Source: an uncultured Granulosicoccaceae bacterium (GTDB lineage: Bacteria > Pseudomonadota > Gammaproteobacteria > Granulosicoccales > Granulosicoccaceae). From it: a stretch of 64,000 nucleotides of DNA. Under the pieces are notes generated by a model that was not told the origin of the DNA, made no database searches, and saw only the letters and a program-made list of their open reading frames with translations. The stretch is taken from the NCBI GenBank assembly GCA_938035525.1, contig CALHOI010000045.1, forward strand, positions 1 through 64,000, read 5' to 3'. The position numbers and the translations under genes are program-made. Each line of letters starts with the position of its first letter. The stretch's first letter is position 1. This document shows positions 32,820 through 42,668 of this stretch, piece by piece.

Positions 32820-35569
32820 ACCAAATCTCCATCGGCACCAACATCAGCGTCTTCTGATTCTTGTGTGCTTTTGTTGATGCGGCACAAAGACGGCAACTCA
32901 CAATAATCGCACGCCTTGTTTACAGGAGTGATTGTGGCAACGCCTTCGCGTACTTCTGTTGCCAACATACCCAGCGATTGCGCCCAGTGATCGCGGGCGT
33001 CTTCCCAACTGTGCAGGGTTTTCTTTAAAGATAGATTATTTTGTGGTGATTTTATACTTGCAACAATATTGTCTTCTGATGTTGTGCCGATAAACTTGTG
33101 CTGGTTGGGAAAAACCTGTGCAAAACAGGCACCTTCAACAGACGGGTTGGTTCCCGCGTACAGCGGCAGCTGCGGGTTTTCGATTCGTTCTTCACTCCAG
33201 CTTTTTATCTTGTTGTTTTGGCCGGTTTTATAATCAATGACCACCGTTTGCCCGCTTTCCAACCGGTCCATACGATCGACCTTTACATTAATAAAAATAC
33301 CGGCTATCCCAATATCCAGCTCTTGTTCAAGCTCAACCACTTCAAAGGGTTGTCGAAGGCGTTCAACGGCAATCCAATCTGTGAGCAGCCGATGCAAATA
33401 ACGCCCCTGCAAGTTTTGCAAGCCTGCGGGGACGGATTCTTTTTTCATGGCCTGCTCGATAACAGAGGCAAAAATCTCGTCAAGTTCTGCTTCGCTCAGC
33501 GAGAGCAATTTCACTTGGGTTCGAACTTGTTCCCAAAAAAATTCTATAGCGTGGTGAAACAAGGTGCCATGTTGTCTGGGGTCAAGCCCTATACCGGCCT
33601 CTTCCAGTTTCTTGATACCAAGTCGGTGTAGCGCGAACGCTTTAAACGGACAACGCGCCTGATTTTCCAACAAGCGCGCACCACCTTTGACTGCGCTACC
33701 AGGCTGAAGCTGGGGCCCATGAGTATCCACCTGCGATTCCAACACAGCGCTGGCCTGAATCAGTGCTGCTGGCTCTACTTGACCAGCGACGTCTTGACCA
33801 GCGACGTCCTGATCAGCGTTGCCCTGATCGATACTGAGTAGTGCTGAATCGACTACAGCCACGTCTGCGATGATGGGCGCAGGCTGTAGCTCATGCCCAT
33901 CGCGCATGCTGGCATGACAAACATACAAATTATGAGCAGAGTGCTTCCACAATGCCATTTCCTTTTCGGCTAACTCAAGCCTCAAGCTCGGTGATGCGTC
34001 AGGCACCCCGGCGTCTTGCTGGGCTTTGATGGAGATAAACGAAGTCGGCGTTGCCACCGGCGGCCATTGCTCCGCATCCAGGCCTGTTATCAGCAGTTTG
34101 TCAAAGCTGATGCCATGACTTTCCAGCCGCCCCATTATTTGAATGGGCGTTGTTGCCGTCTCCAACTGAAACACTCGCGATCTACACAACTTGGTTAATA
34201 AACGAATGGCTCGCTTACTGTTGAACAATTCACCGTCGTCCAGCAACTGAAAATCATCAAGACAGCTATTCCAGGCCTCGACTGCCTGATACTCTTCACT
34301 GTCTATTGATTTTCCCGGCCAACCCAGATCGCGCACAGCTTTACCAAAGTGTTCAGCCCACTGTGCGGCACCTGCTTGCTTCGGCCATTTTTGTTTGGCG
34401 ACCATTTGCAGCGGTTTTCGTAAGACGTCGCCTTTGGGTAACAGTTTAATGAACTCAAAAAAACTGACTTGCCTGACACGTCGGCTACGACAGTCACGAT
34501 CAACTTTCTCACGCTCACGCAGGTCTTTGTCGCTACCGGGCAAGTAAGGACTCAGTAAAAGAGCCGACAGCTCGGTATCGGACACGCCTTTAACCAACAA
34601 CCCTAGAAACAGCAGCGCTGTACGAACAACGCTTTGTTCATTTAATGGCAGACCAATAGACAAGTCGTAAGGGCGACCAATCGCATTGATCTCATTTGGA
34701 TTAAGCGATGGAAAAAACGCTTTATCAAAAGCACGTAATACCTGCGCCCGACGTTGCTGTAAATCATGCACCACTATGCCGATATGCTGATCAGGTTGCT
34801 CTGCCAGCATGTTTCTGGCAAGCGAGGCCACAGAGTCTATGGACGCATTATCGTCTGTGTGCACCATACGGATTATGCTGGTGGTATGCGCAGGCTCAAT
34901 AAATTCCAGCGCGACGCCGTTGTTTTGCAACAGGTCAAACAAAGCTTGCATCTGCTTTGGCACAGTTAAAAAACCTGCCAGCAGAATTTTATCGGGCAGC
35001 TTGATGCTGCTGTTCATTGCAGCAGGGCTTGCAGTCGAACCGGCTGCGAGCGAGATCAACTCCATAACATGGTCGGTCAGCGTGGCCGAGTCCAACCAGT
35101 TATTGTTTTTACATTGTTTAAAGTAGGCGCTGCACCAGCGCAAAAATGCCCTTTGATCTTCACTGGATTGATTTTGACCAGCGTGCGGCTGTTTACCAGT
35201 CAACACATCTTTTGCCGCCAGCAATTGCCATGCATGAGCCACTCGCCAGGCTTTTTGCGCGTGGTTGGCGGCAAGGTCAATGTCGAGTAAAACTGAAGAG
35301 GCAGAGTCGCTGGCTACAGCGTGCTGCCACAAGCGCTCAGATACAATGTCTGCCAGCAACGTCGCGTTTGATGAACCATTGGCAACGCAGTTTGTATGAA
35401 TTTTTTTCAGCCACGTCGACAGCGGCATAATTTCCGGGGTTTCCCACCACTGTCTACCTACTCTTAGCTGGTGATCGGAGAATAGCTTGACGTAAAAACG
35501 CGATAAGCGCTGATTAACCGTGAGTAAAACTGCGCCCTGCTCTACTTCAGTACACCAGTTTTCGTTCAT
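32816..35569 (-). CDS. AddB-like PD-(D/E)XK nuclease with Fe-S cysteines
   Basis: 917 residues. No P-loop is present at the N-terminus (GAVLLTVNQRLSRFY). A helicase-like inactive middle is followed by a RecB-type nuclease (VKVDRMDRL ... VVIDYKTGQ, about 760-785). Four cysteines fit a 4Fe-4S staple as in AddB: one near 638 (NQARCPFKAF) and C887, C890 and C896 in CDYCELPSLC. It resembles the family called 'probable DNA repair protein' TIGR03623, from memory. A 15-bp in-frame repeat encodes QDVAG units near residue 590. Confidence 0.85.
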   Translation of the reverse strand: MNENWCTEVEQGAVLLTVNQRLSRFYVKLFSDHQLRVGRQWWETPEIMPLSTWLKKIHTNCVANGSSNATLLADIVSERLWQHAVASDSASSVLLDIDLAANHAQKAWRVAHAWQLLAAKDVLTGKQPHAGQNQSSEDQRAFLRWCSAYFKQCKNNNWLDSATLTDHVMELISLAAGSTASPAAMNSSIKLPDKILLAGFLTVPKQMQALFDLLQNNGVALEFIEPAHTTSIIRMVHTDDNASIDSVASLARNMLAEQPDQHIGIVVHDLQQRRAQVLRAFDKAFFPSLNPNEINAIGRPYDLSIGLPLNEQSVVRTALLFLGLLVKGVSDTELSALLLSPYLPGSDKDLREREKVDRDCRSRRVRQVSFFEFIKLLPKGDVLRKPLQMVAKQKWPKQAGAAQWAEHFGKAVRDLGWPGKSIDSEEYQAVEAWNSCLDDFQLLDDGELFNSKRAIRLLTKLCRSRVFQLETATTPIQIMGRLESHGISFDKLLITGLDAEQWPPVATPTSFISIKAQQDAGVPDASPSLRLELAEKEMALWKHSAHNLYVCHASMRDGHELQPAPIIADVAVVDSALLSIDQGNADQDVAGQDVAGQVEPAALIQASAVLESQVDTHGPQLQPGSAVKGGARLLENQARCPFKAFALHRLGIKKLEEAGIGLDPRQHGTLFHHAIEFFWEQVRTQVKLLSLSEAELDEIFASVIEQAMKKESVPAGLQNLQGRYLHRLLTDWIAVERLRQPFEVVELEQELDIGIAGIFINVKVDRMDRLESGQTVVIDYKTGQNNKIKSWSEERIENPQLPLYAGTNPSVEGACFAQVFPNQHKFIGTTSEDNIVASIKSPQNNLSLKKTLHSWEDARDHWAQSLGMLATEVREGVATITPVNKACDYCELPSLCRINKSTQESEDADVGADGDLV
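33781..33825. repeat. 15-bp in-frame tandem repeat, 3 copies
   Basis: Copies GACCAGCGACGTCTT, GACCAGCGACGTCCT and GATCAGCGTTGCCCT lie in the AddB-like gene. Each unit encodes a five-residue QDVAG-like unit in a linker before the Fe-S/nuclease part. Confidence 0.85.
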
Positions 35570-35676
35570 GGACGCGCCCGCTCTGCTAATCGATCAATAT
35601 AGCAAAATGGTACAATGCCAGCTGCGAAATATACGCAACATAAAGGCAATGACAAACATCTTATGGAGACACAACC

Positions 35677-36432
35677 GTGTTTGATTGGATAGCAAGTCCT
35701 GAAGCCTGGGTTGCGCTGGCGACGCTAACCACACTCGAAATTGTCCTGGGCATCGATAACATCATTTTTATATCGATACTGGTAGGTCGTCTGCCTGAAT
35801 CACAGCGAGACAAGGGTCGTGTTATTGGTTTGGCACTTGCCATGATTACACGCCTGGCGTTGCTGTTTTCTATCACCTGGGTGATGAGACTTGAAAACAC
35901 CTGGGTCAGCTTTTTGGGTCAGGATTTATCAGGCCGTGATTTCATTTTAATTATTGGCGGGCTTTTCCTGCTCACCAAATCTACTCGCGAAATTCATTCA
36001 AGCCTGGAAATCGAGGAAGAAACACACACCGCACGCGCACAACCGAGCTTTTTTTCTGTGCTCATTCAAATTGCTATCCTGGATGTTGTGTTCTCACTTG
36101 ATTCGGTCATTACCGCGGTAGGCTTGGTCGATCAGGTATCGATAATGGTTATCGCGATAGTGGTTGCTGTTGGCGTCATGCTTTTTGCGTCAAAATCCAT
36201 ATCTGATTTTGTCGATGCTAACCCAACAATCAAAATGCTGGCATTGTCATTTTTAATTCTGGTCGGCATGACGCTAATTGCGGAGGGCTTCGATGCACAC
36301 ATCCCCAAAGGTTACATCTACTTTGCCATGGCCTTCTCACTCGCCGTCGAATTTCTGAATATCACCCTGCGAAAAAGGCAGTCTCGCAATATGAAATTGC
36401 AAAAAACGATTGAAGAAGACGATTTCCGTTAA
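35677..36432 (+). CDS. TerC family integral membrane protein
   Basis: 251 residues, seven membrane helices. The family metal-binding-type blocks are EIVLGIDNIIFISILVGRLP in helix 1 and LDVVFSLDSVITAVGL in helix 5. The start codon is GTG, supported by a GGAG site 8 bases upstream. TerC proteins are linked to manganese export, insertion-dependent metalation of secreted enzymes and tellurite resistance. This short form without CBS domains is of the YgdQ/YceF type. It diverges from the AddB-like gene with only 107 bases between starts. Confidence 0.9.
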   Translation: MFDWIASPEAWVALATLTTLEIVLGIDNIIFISILVGRLPESQRDKGRVIGLALAMITRLALLFSITWVMRLENTWVSFLGQDLSGRDFILIIGGLFLLTKSTREIHSSLEIEEETHTARAQPSFFSVLIQIAILDVVFSLDSVITAVGLVDQVSIMVIAIVVAVGVMLFASKSISDFVDANPTIKMLALSFLILVGMTLIAEGFDAHIPKGYIYFAMAFSLAVEFLNITLRKRQSRNMKLQKTIEEDDFR

Positions 36433-36514
36433 AAAAACGTACTTTTACCTATGGGCGAACACAGGCAAATCTTGTTAACGTTGCGCCGCAGACTTACTAG
36501 GGATCAAAATAACA

Positions 36515-37519
36515 ATGACCAATAAAACAATTCTTGTCACCGGTGGTGCTGGCTACATTGGCAGTCACGTGGTCAAATTATTGGGCGAACGCAATGAAAA
36601 AATAGTTGTGCTTGATGATTTATCCACCGGCTATGCCGATGCGGTACTGCATGGTGAATTGGTTGTGGGTAAAACCGGTGACATGGACCTGGTTGAAAAC
36701 CTGGTAAAGCAACACGACATAGATGCCGTGATTCACTTTGCGGCTCATGCCGTGGTTCCTGAAAGCGTGGAAAATCCGTTGAAGTATTACGCCAACAATA
36801 CCTGCAGCACACGCAACCTGCTGGAAGTTTGTCAGAACAACAAAATAAAGCACTTCATATTTTCATCAACAGCCGCCGCTTACGGCAACATCAATAGCGA
36901 CAAGCCTTGCGATGAATCACTGCAAACCGCGCCGATAAATCCTTATGGCACATCCAAGCTGATGTCCGAAGCCATGCTAGCCGATGTCAGCAAAGCCACA
37001 GAGTTAAAGCATGTGATTCTGCGCTACTTTAATGTGGCTGGCTCCGATCCTGATGGTCGCATTGGCCAATCAACCAAAAACGCCACGCTACTGATAAAAG
37101 TGGCTGCCGAAGTTGCACTGAAAAAACGCGAACAGCTTTATGTGTTCGGCACCGACTACCCAACACCCGACGGTACTGGCGTGCGCGACTACATCCACGT
37201 ATCCGACCTGGCCACCGCACATTTAGCCTCGCTCGATTATTTGCGCAACGGTGGAGAATCTACACTGATGAACTGTGGCTACGGACATGGCTTCAGCGTT
37301 AAAGAGGTTATTGACTCGGTTAATCGAGTACACGGCTCGCCCATCAAAGTTGTTGAACAACCGCGTCGTGCAGGTGACCCAGCATCGTTAGTGGCTGCCG
37401 TTGAAAAAATTCACAACACTCTGGACTGGACACCGCAGTACGATGATTTAGACAAAATTGTTGAAACATCGCTGAATTGGGAAAAGATTCTGTTAGAGCG
37501 CCAGCATAATCAATCGTGA
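36515..37519 (+). CDS. galE: UDP-glucose 4-epimerase
   Basis: 334 residues, a short-chain dehydrogenase/reductase fold. The NAD motif is TGGAGYIGSH near the N-terminus; the catalytic Ser/Thr and YxxxK lie in FSSTAAAYG and YGTSKLMSE; GVRDYIHVSDLA and RRAGDPASLVA are GalE-specific. It interconverts UDP-glucose and UDP-galactose, feeding surface polysaccharide synthesis. It stands 82 bases downstream of the TerC gene and may share its transcript. Confidence 0.94.
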   Translation: MTNKTILVTGGAGYIGSHVVKLLGERNEKIVVLDDLSTGYADAVLHGELVVGKTGDMDLVENLVKQHDIDAVIHFAAHAVVPESVENPLKYYANNTCSTRNLLEVCQNNKIKHFIFSSTAAAYGNINSDKPCDESLQTAPINPYGTSKLMSEAMLADVSKATELKHVILRYFNVAGSDPDGRIGQSTKNATLLIKVAAEVALKKREQLYVFGTDYPTPDGTGVRDYIHVSDLATAHLASLDYLRNGGESTLMNCGYGHGFSVKEVIDSVNRVHGSPIKVVEQPRRAGDPASLVAAVEKIHNTLDWTPQYDDLDKIVETSLNWEKILLERQHNQS

Positions 37520-37563
37520 CGGAAAATCGATTTGACGTGTCGAGTAACTTGAAGTGGCGGGTA

Positions 37564-39066
37564 CTAGTTTGGCAGTAACTCGATATCCGGCTGCATCTTA
37601 CCTTCGGTCGCCAGGCGAGCAACCAGCACATCGGAAATCACACGGTAGTAATGCAGGTGCACCTTAGGTGGCAAGTCGCTGAGCGAATCGGCGGACACCT
37701 CCAGCACATTCACATCGGTTAGTGCCTGCATTTTCTTGGTTTCTGGTGCGCCATGAATAAACCCAAGCTCGCCGATGCATTGCCCTTCGGCGCAAAGCCG
37801 AATCAAGTCATCGTTTTCAGTGACTTTCACCAGACCATTGGTTACGACAAACAAGCGACGTTCAATATCACCAGCGTCAATTAACAGGTCGCCCGGTGAG
37901 AAGGTTTTTACCCGCACAATTTCCAGCAGTTGCGCAATTTCAACATCTGAAAACGTATTAAAAAACTGCTGAGCCTGCAATTGTTTGATAAAACGTTGCT
38001 GAGCGATCGGCCGCTGCTCGACAATACGAAAGCGCTCGATAAACGGCACCAATGCGGCAGCCATATCGGCGCCTGACTGGTAACGTCGCTCGGCTTTCTT
38101 TTCCAGCGCTTTAGCTAACACATCAGCCAGCTCATCGGGCAAATCGGGCTTAACATCATTTAAACGCGGTGCGCGAGTGTTCACCACCGTCCGAAAAAGA
38201 TCTTTGACTTTTTGAGCTTTAAACAATTGACGACTGGTTAGTAATTCGAACAACACAGTTGCCAGAGAATAGAAGTCGCTGGACGGCCCAAGGTCTTTAC
38301 CAAGAATTTGCTCTGGCGACATATAATTGGGCGTGCCTAAAGTTGGGCCCTGTTTGCTGAGCCCGGCTTCACCGGTGAGGCCAACGGCTATGCCGAAGTC
38401 AAGAATCTTCACGGAACCATCATCACCCAGCATGATGTTGGCAGGTTTAATGTCTCGGTGAATGATGTCCTGCGAATGCGAGTAATCCAGAGCATGACAG
38501 CAATCAACAATGATTTCTAAAGAGCGATGGATGGGTAGCGGACTTTGCCCCTTTCCATATTGCTTTAACGACACCCCATCAACAGCTTCCATGACGAGAT
38601 AGTTTAAGTCTTCGTACTGGCCTGCATCGTAGACTGTTACTATGCCCGGATGAGAAAGCCTGCCCGCGGCTACTATCTCGGTTTGGTATGCCCGTTGAGC
38701 ACCCGGCACCTTGCCAGTTGACACATGGGCTTCGCCAATCGGGGAGAGTTTTATTGCAACCTCGCGGCGCAGCACGTTATCCAACCCCAAATGCACTACA
38801 CCACAAGTACCTGAACCTATTTTGCCGCCAATGGTGTAACGCCCAATTTCGTCAGGAACAATGATGTCCAGAGGCTTAATAGCAGGTTTGGCTGCGGTTT
38901 TACCATCAGCACTGGCGGGAGGGGCAACGGAATCCTTCACTGTTGCCTGCCCTGTTGCCTTAGTATCCCGGTCACGCAAGCGCTCAGCCGCCGCAGGCCC
39001 GCCTGAGCTGTTAGAGGCTGACTGAGGTTGAGCTGTGGCTTTGCTGGATGAGGCTGGTGCATCCAT
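37564..39066 (-). CDS. Ser/Thr protein kinase fused to cyclic-nucleotide-binding-like domain
   Basis: 500 residues. A Pro/Ala/Ser-rich disordered N-terminus (1-72) precedes a complete Hanks kinase: G-loop GKIGSGTCGVVHLG, Lys106 in VAIK, HRDIKPAN (203-210), DFG (223-225) and APE-equivalent SPEQ. The C-terminus (about 370-490) is a cNMP-binding fold (FSPGDLLIDAGDIERRLFVVTNGLVKV ... GQCIGELGFI). The phosphate-binding cassette lacks the usual Arg after the GE (it reads GELGFIHGAPETKK), so cAMP or cGMP binding is uncertain. It is cytosolic with no membrane helix. The neighbours give no clear substrate. Confidence 0.92.
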   Translation of the reverse strand: MDAPASSSKATAQPQSASNSSGGPAAAERLRDRDTKATGQATVKDSVAPPASADGKTAAKPAIKPLDIIVPDEIGRYTIGGKIGSGTCGVVHLGLDNVLRREVAIKLSPIGEAHVSTGKVPGAQRAYQTEIVAAGRLSHPGIVTVYDAGQYEDLNYLVMEAVDGVSLKQYGKGQSPLPIHRSLEIIVDCCHALDYSHSQDIIHRDIKPANIMLGDDGSVKILDFGIAVGLTGEAGLSKQGPTLGTPNYMSPEQILGKDLGPSSDFYSLATVLFELLTSRQLFKAQKVKDLFRTVVNTRAPRLNDVKPDLPDELADVLAKALEKKAERRYQSGADMAAALVPFIERFRIVEQRPIAQQRFIKQLQAQQFFNTFSDVEIAQLLEIVRVKTFSPGDLLIDAGDIERRLFVVTNGLVKVTENDDLIRLCAEGQCIGELGFIHGAPETKKMQALTDVNVLEVSADSLSDLPPKVHLHYYRVISDVLVARLATEGKMQPDIELLPN

Positions 39067-39117
39067 GTATTCAGATTCAAATTAATAGGCTTTCGGCGAA
39101 CAACAGATCATAACACT

Positions 39118-39213
39118 CTAAGAGCCTACGCCACAAAGTTGCGCCAAGCGATTGATCAAGCGTGGATAACGCACCATCAGGCTCTTACGCTCGCTGTCAA
39201 AAACACGCCACAT
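39118..39213 (-). CDS. Possible 31-residue peptide between membrane protein and kinase genes
   Basis: The frame MWRVFDSERKSLMVRYPRL plus 12 residues starts 5 bases after the membrane protein stop and ends 51 bases before the kinase ATG. It is basic and amphipathic. No ribosome site is visible, so it would depend on reinitiation. A 9-bp inverted repeat (TAAGAGCCT at about 39119 with AGGCTCTTA at about 39178) overlaps it. It may be a small gene, a gene remnant or chance. Confidence 0.25.
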   Translation of the reverse strand: MWRVFDSERKSLMVRYPRLINRLAQLCGVGS

Positions 39214-39218
39214 ACTGG

Positions 39219-39878
39219 TTAAACTATTATGTGACGCGCCACCAAGTCTGCGCTAAATTGCATCATTGACACAGCGTCAATATTCTCTTGAGGGGCTGGG
39301 AAAATTGTGGACAACACACTTGACACAAACAGGTAATACAGTAGTGCTACCCCAATACTGGTGAACATGCGTAGCTCAAACGTGTGCCGCAGGACGTGAG
39401 CCACTAATGACAAGCTCCACGCCAAAACCAACACACGAGAAAATATAAAGAGATTTCCAGGCGCATCGCCTTGCGGCACCACGATCAAATGGAAAATAGG
39501 TATCGCGGCTAAATTTAAAATGGCGCCCGCACCACAAATGGCACCAAATGCCTGATGAAACCGAGGTAACCGAGACGTGAACATCAGCGCCAGATACAAA
39601 AACACCCCAGTAAACGCGATATCCAATGCGGCATGCAGAGCCGATGCGCCCAGGCTGTACAATCCGACCAGAGCCAGAACATAGGAAACCAGATTCAGCA
39701 CAATGCCGGTATACATCTGGTTTTCGCCAGCGGGCAAATCCTGAGGCTTCCCCATCAGAAAGGCGATGTTGAAATACTGTTTTAACAGTTCGATCACAAG
39801 TTCATCGTCAGCCTTGTTAAGAACGCCGATGGTATCAAAGTTATCAGGTGTATGATTCGTACCTGACACACAACGCAA
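39219..39878 (-). CDS. Multi-pass membrane protein of unknown function
   Basis: Up to 219 residues with five membrane helices in the last 165 residues. The front part ([23 protein letters not shown]) is an amphipathic segment followed by a QDLPA motif. The start is uncertain: the longest reading begins with TTG, and GTG codons at 39869 and 39797 are alternatives; I favour a start close to [10 protein letters not shown]. It diverges from rnt with almost no space between them. It is possibly in one transcript with the kinase. No family name can be given. Confidence 0.6.
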   Translation of the reverse strand: MRCVSGTNHTPDNFDTIGVLNKADDELVIELLKQYFNIAFLMGKPQDLPAGENQMYTGIVLNLVSYVLALVGLYSLGASALHAALDIAFTGVFLYLALMFTSRLPRFHQAFGAICGAGAILNLAAIPIFHLIVVPQGDAPGNLFIFSRVLVLAWSLSLVAHVLRHTFELRMFTSIGVALLYYLFVSSVLSTIFPAPQENIDAVSMMQFSADLVARHIIV

Positions 39879-39895
39879 CTCTTAAAACATTACAC

Positions 39896-40534
39896 ATGTA
39901 TCAGCCCGGACAACCTTTTCAAATGAGCGACCGCTTTCGCGGTTATTTGCCCGTGGTGATTGATGTTGAAACCGGTGGTTTTAACGAGCAAACCGACGCC
40001 CTGCTCGAAATTGCCGCCGTACTTGTTGATTTTGACGAAACCGGTAAATTGGTATGCACCGACAGCTACAGTACGCACGTTCACCCATTCGAAGGCGCTA
40101 ATCTGGAACCACGTTCAATGGAAATAAACGGCATTGACCCTGACAACCCTTTACGAGCAGCGCGAGCTGAACGTGAAGCCTTGAAGTACATATTCACCCC
40201 CATCAGGCAAGCCGTACAGGACGCCGGTTGCAACCGCGCAATTTTAGTTGGTCACAATGCATTCTTTGATTTGAAATTTGTTAACAAAGCCGCCGAGCGA
40301 GCTGGTGTAAAACGCAATCCATTCCACCCGTTTAGTTGTCTGGATACCGTCTCGTTTTGTGGTTTGGCTTACGGGCAAACCGTTTTAGCCAGAGCAGCAG
40401 AGTCAGCTGGCATAGATTGGGATACAGGTGAAGCGCACTCAGCCGTTTATGACACACGCAAAACGGCTGAGTTGTTTTGTTCTGTGGTTAATCAATGGGA
40501 AGGCATGCATAAAAAGAGGCATCAAGCCCAATAG
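39896..40534 (+). CDS. rnt: Ribonuclease T
   Basis: 212 residues from the ATG at 39896; ATGs at 39848 and 39923 are also in frame and no ribosome site decides between them. The DEDDh exonuclease motifs are [10 protein letters not shown] (Exo I), [11 protein letters not shown] (Exo II) and [14 protein letters not shown] (Exo III), with RNase T-specific [13 protein letters not shown]. It trims 3' ends of tRNA, 5S and 23S rRNA as a dimer. Its 3' end overlaps the convergent amidohydrolase gene by 13 bases. Confidence 0.93.
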   Translation: MYQPGQPFQMSDRFRGYLPVVIDVETGGFNEQTDALLEIAAVLVDFDETGKLVCTDSYSTHVHPFEGANLEPRSMEINGIDPDNPLRAARAEREALKYIFTPIRQAVQDAGCNRAILVGHNAFFDLKFVNKAAERAGVKRNPFHPFSCLDTVSFCGLAYGQTVLARAAESAGIDWDTGEAHSAVYDTRKTAELFCSVVNQWEGMHKKRHQAQ

Positions 40535-41403
40535 AGTCGCATAGGATTATCTACGAGCAGTTGACGCCTTTTCTCTTCGGTATCTGCGATCAACGGAATT
40601 AGTTCCAGCAGCTGACCATCATCTGGAACGTGCGACTTCATGTTCGGATGGGGCCAATCCGAGCCCCACAGCACTCTATCCGGATAGGCATCAACCACAC
40701 GTTTCATGAATGGCACCACATCTGAGTAATTCAAATGACTTCCGCCATGCGTGGTAAGGCGTTCCGGGCAGGAAACCTTAGACCAGAACTTCTCATCTTC
40801 CATCAATTCTATAAACTGATTGAAATCATCGTGCGCAACGCCCTTACTGATATCCGGCCGCGCCATATGATCAAACACAACCGTGACAGGCAGGCTTTTT
40901 AGAAACGGTATTTGATCAGCAAAGTCAGCCGCCTCTATATATACAATGACATGCCAGCCAAGCGGCGCGATTTTATCTACTATGCTCTGATAGTGCTGTT
41001 GGGGCTTGGGATCAACCAGACGACGAACAAAGTTAAAGCGCACACCACGAACCCCAGCCTCGTGCATCGCACTAAGCTCTGCTGCAGTAACGCTGTCATC
41101 AACGACGGCGACACCACGAGCAAGATCACCTGCCGAATTAAGCCCGTCAATCAACGCGTCATTATTTTTTCCGTGGCAAGAAGCCTGAACGATAACGTTA
41201 CGAGATAACCCAAGGTAATCACGCAAAGCAAATAGATCATGCTTAGAGCCCGTACAGGGAGTGTATTTGCGTTCCGCAGAATACGGGAATTCTTCTTCAG
41301 GCCCAAAAATATGACAGTGTGCATCCACCGCTCCTTCAGGGGGTACATACTTTGACTTACGTGGATTTTGATGCCACACCTTCCAGTCGGGATCCATTGG
41401 CAT
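40522..41403 (-). CDS. LigI-type amidohydrolase (2-pyrone-4,6-dicarboxylate lactonase family)
   Basis: 293 residues, a TIM-barrel metal-dependent hydrolase. The metal site HCH is in [27 protein letters not shown] and WGSDWPHPN (final Asp) match the PDC lactonase/LigI group, which opens lactones in aromatic catabolism. No other aromatic-degradation gene is nearby, so the true substrate may be another lactone or sugar acid. It stands alone on the minus strand. Confidence 0.85.
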   Translation of the reverse strand: MPMDPDWKVWHQNPRKSKYVPPEGAVDAHCHIFGPEEEFPYSAERKYTPCTGSKHDLFALRDYLGLSRNVIVQASCHGKNNDALIDGLNSAGDLARGVAVVDDSVTAAELSAMHEAGVRGVRFNFVRRLVDPKPQQHYQSIVDKIAPLGWHVIVYIEAADFADQIPFLKSLPVTVVFDHMARPDISKGVAHDDFNQFIELMEDEKFWSKVSCPERLTTHGGSHLNYSDVVPFMKRVVDAYPDRVLWGSDWPHPNMKSHVPDDGQLLELIPLIADTEEKRRQLLVDNPMRLYWA

Positions 41404-41488
41404 AGGGCAGGCTCCTTTGACAACACCTCGAGTTCAACCCACCGTTAAGCCGGTGAGTCGAACCGAATATTAAAATAGGCTGGTAACG

Positions 41489-41818
41489 CTACGAAGCGGC
41501 GCTGTCCACCATTTTTTGTAGCTCACCACTTTCTGCTAATTCGCAGGTGATGTCACAGCCACCAACCAGCTCACCGTTGATAAACAGTTGAGGAAACGTT
41601 GGCCAGTCTGACACTTTAGGTAAATTTTCGTGTACGCCAACATCGGCAATGATGTTGACGTAAGCAAATTCCTTGTTGCAGTTTTTCAACACTTCAACCG
41701 TGCGCGCTGAAAATCCGCACATTGGCATTTGCGGTGTGCCCTTCATGTACAAGATAACTGGGTTGTTTTTAATCTGGTCGTTAATACGATCGACCGGAGT
41801 TTCTTGATTATCGCTCAT
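41489..41818 (-). CDS. grxD: Monothiol glutaredoxin, Grx4 type
   Basis: 109 residues with the CGFS active site (34-37, MPMCGFSART) and the family blocks VILYMKGTPQMP, ADVGVHENLPKVSDWPTFPQLFINGELVGGCD. Grx4 binds a bridging 2Fe-2S cluster with glutathione and passes it to target proteins. It follows the superoxide dismutase gene by 20 bases in the same direction, a common gammaproteobacterial pairing that links iron-sulfur delivery and oxidative stress. Confidence 0.95.
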   Translation of the reverse strand: MSDNQETPVDRINDQIKNNPVILYMKGTPQMPMCGFSARTVEVLKNCNKEFAYVNIIADVGVHENLPKVSDWPTFPQLFINGELVGGCDITCELAESGELQKMVDSAAS

Positions 41819-41838
41819 GATCAGTCTCGCTTATGTGC

Positions 41839-42447
41839 TCAGGCACTTAGCGCTGCAAAGCGCTCAGAAGTTTTCGCCCAATCAACCACTTCCAGCCAGC
41901 CGTCAATGTAATCAGGGCGCTTGTTTTGGTACTTAAGGTAGTAAGCGTGCTCCCACACATCAAGGGCCAGAATAGGTGTGCCTTGCATGTCGGCTACCGG
42001 CATCAAAGGATTGTCCTGATTGGGAGTTGAAGTCACAGCCAATTTGCCGTCTTTGACGATCAACCAGGCAAAGCCTGAACCAAAACGCGTAATACCAGCC
42101 TGCTTGAGCTGCTCTTTTAGTTTGTCCATGGAGCCAAACTCACCATCAATGGCTTTACTGAGCGCATCGCTGGGGGCGCTGCCACCATCGCACATGGAAT
42201 TCCAGTACAAAATGTGGTTGTAGTAGCCGCCACCATTGTTACGAATAGCCGGTGAGGTTTTGGCATCGACGCCAGCCATGACCTCTTCGAGCGACTTGTC
42301 GGCGTTCGGCGTATCAGCCACAGCACCAGTGAAATTGTTGAAATAGGTTCTGTGGTGGCGGTCGTAGTGGATTTCCATGGTCATGGCGTCCACATGGGGC
42401 TCCAGTACATTGAAATCATAAGGTAGATCAGGAAATTCGAAAGCCAT
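41839..42447 (-). CDS. Superoxide dismutase, Fe/Mn family
   Basis: 202 residues. Metal ligands are His27, His78, Asp163 and His167 (the last two in DVWEHAYY). Gly at position 74 (GGGYYNH) and Gln144 in STPNQDNPL are the second-sphere arrangement typical of Mn or cambialistic enzymes rather than classical SodB, so I do not assign sodA or sodB. It is cytosolic, with no signal peptide. A GGAGA ribosome site precedes the ATG. It is co-transcribed with grxD. Confidence 0.95.
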   Translation of the reverse strand: MAFEFPDLPYDFNVLEPHVDAMTMEIHYDRHHRTYFNNFTGAVADTPNADKSLEEVMAGVDAKTSPAIRNNGGGYYNHILYWNSMCDGGSAPSDALSKAIDGEFGSMDKLKEQLKQAGITRFGSGFAWLIVKDGKLAVTSTPNQDNPLMPVADMQGTPILALDVWEHAYYLKYQNKRPDYIDGWLEVVDWAKTSERFAALSA

Positions 42448-42668
42448 GTCTTCTCCGGTGTAAAAAGGTGAAATTGCTCGCCCAACGACTGACGCTGGCG
42501 AATCATGTGCCTATGTTCTCACCCCATATTGACTGTTGGCAAGCGTGCCCAACACTTATTCACGTAAATTTCAACACAAATGTGCCACCAGGGCCGGTAT
42601 AACTTGGCTGGAGGCAGACCATGTAATACCATCAATGACTGATACTTAATAAAAGCTCAGGTTCAACC

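Noticed and set aside
42448-42668. ArgR box upstream of argD
   Set aside because: Short AT-rich pieces such as TTATTCACG are present, but no pair of 18-bp ARG-box palindromes can be aligned.
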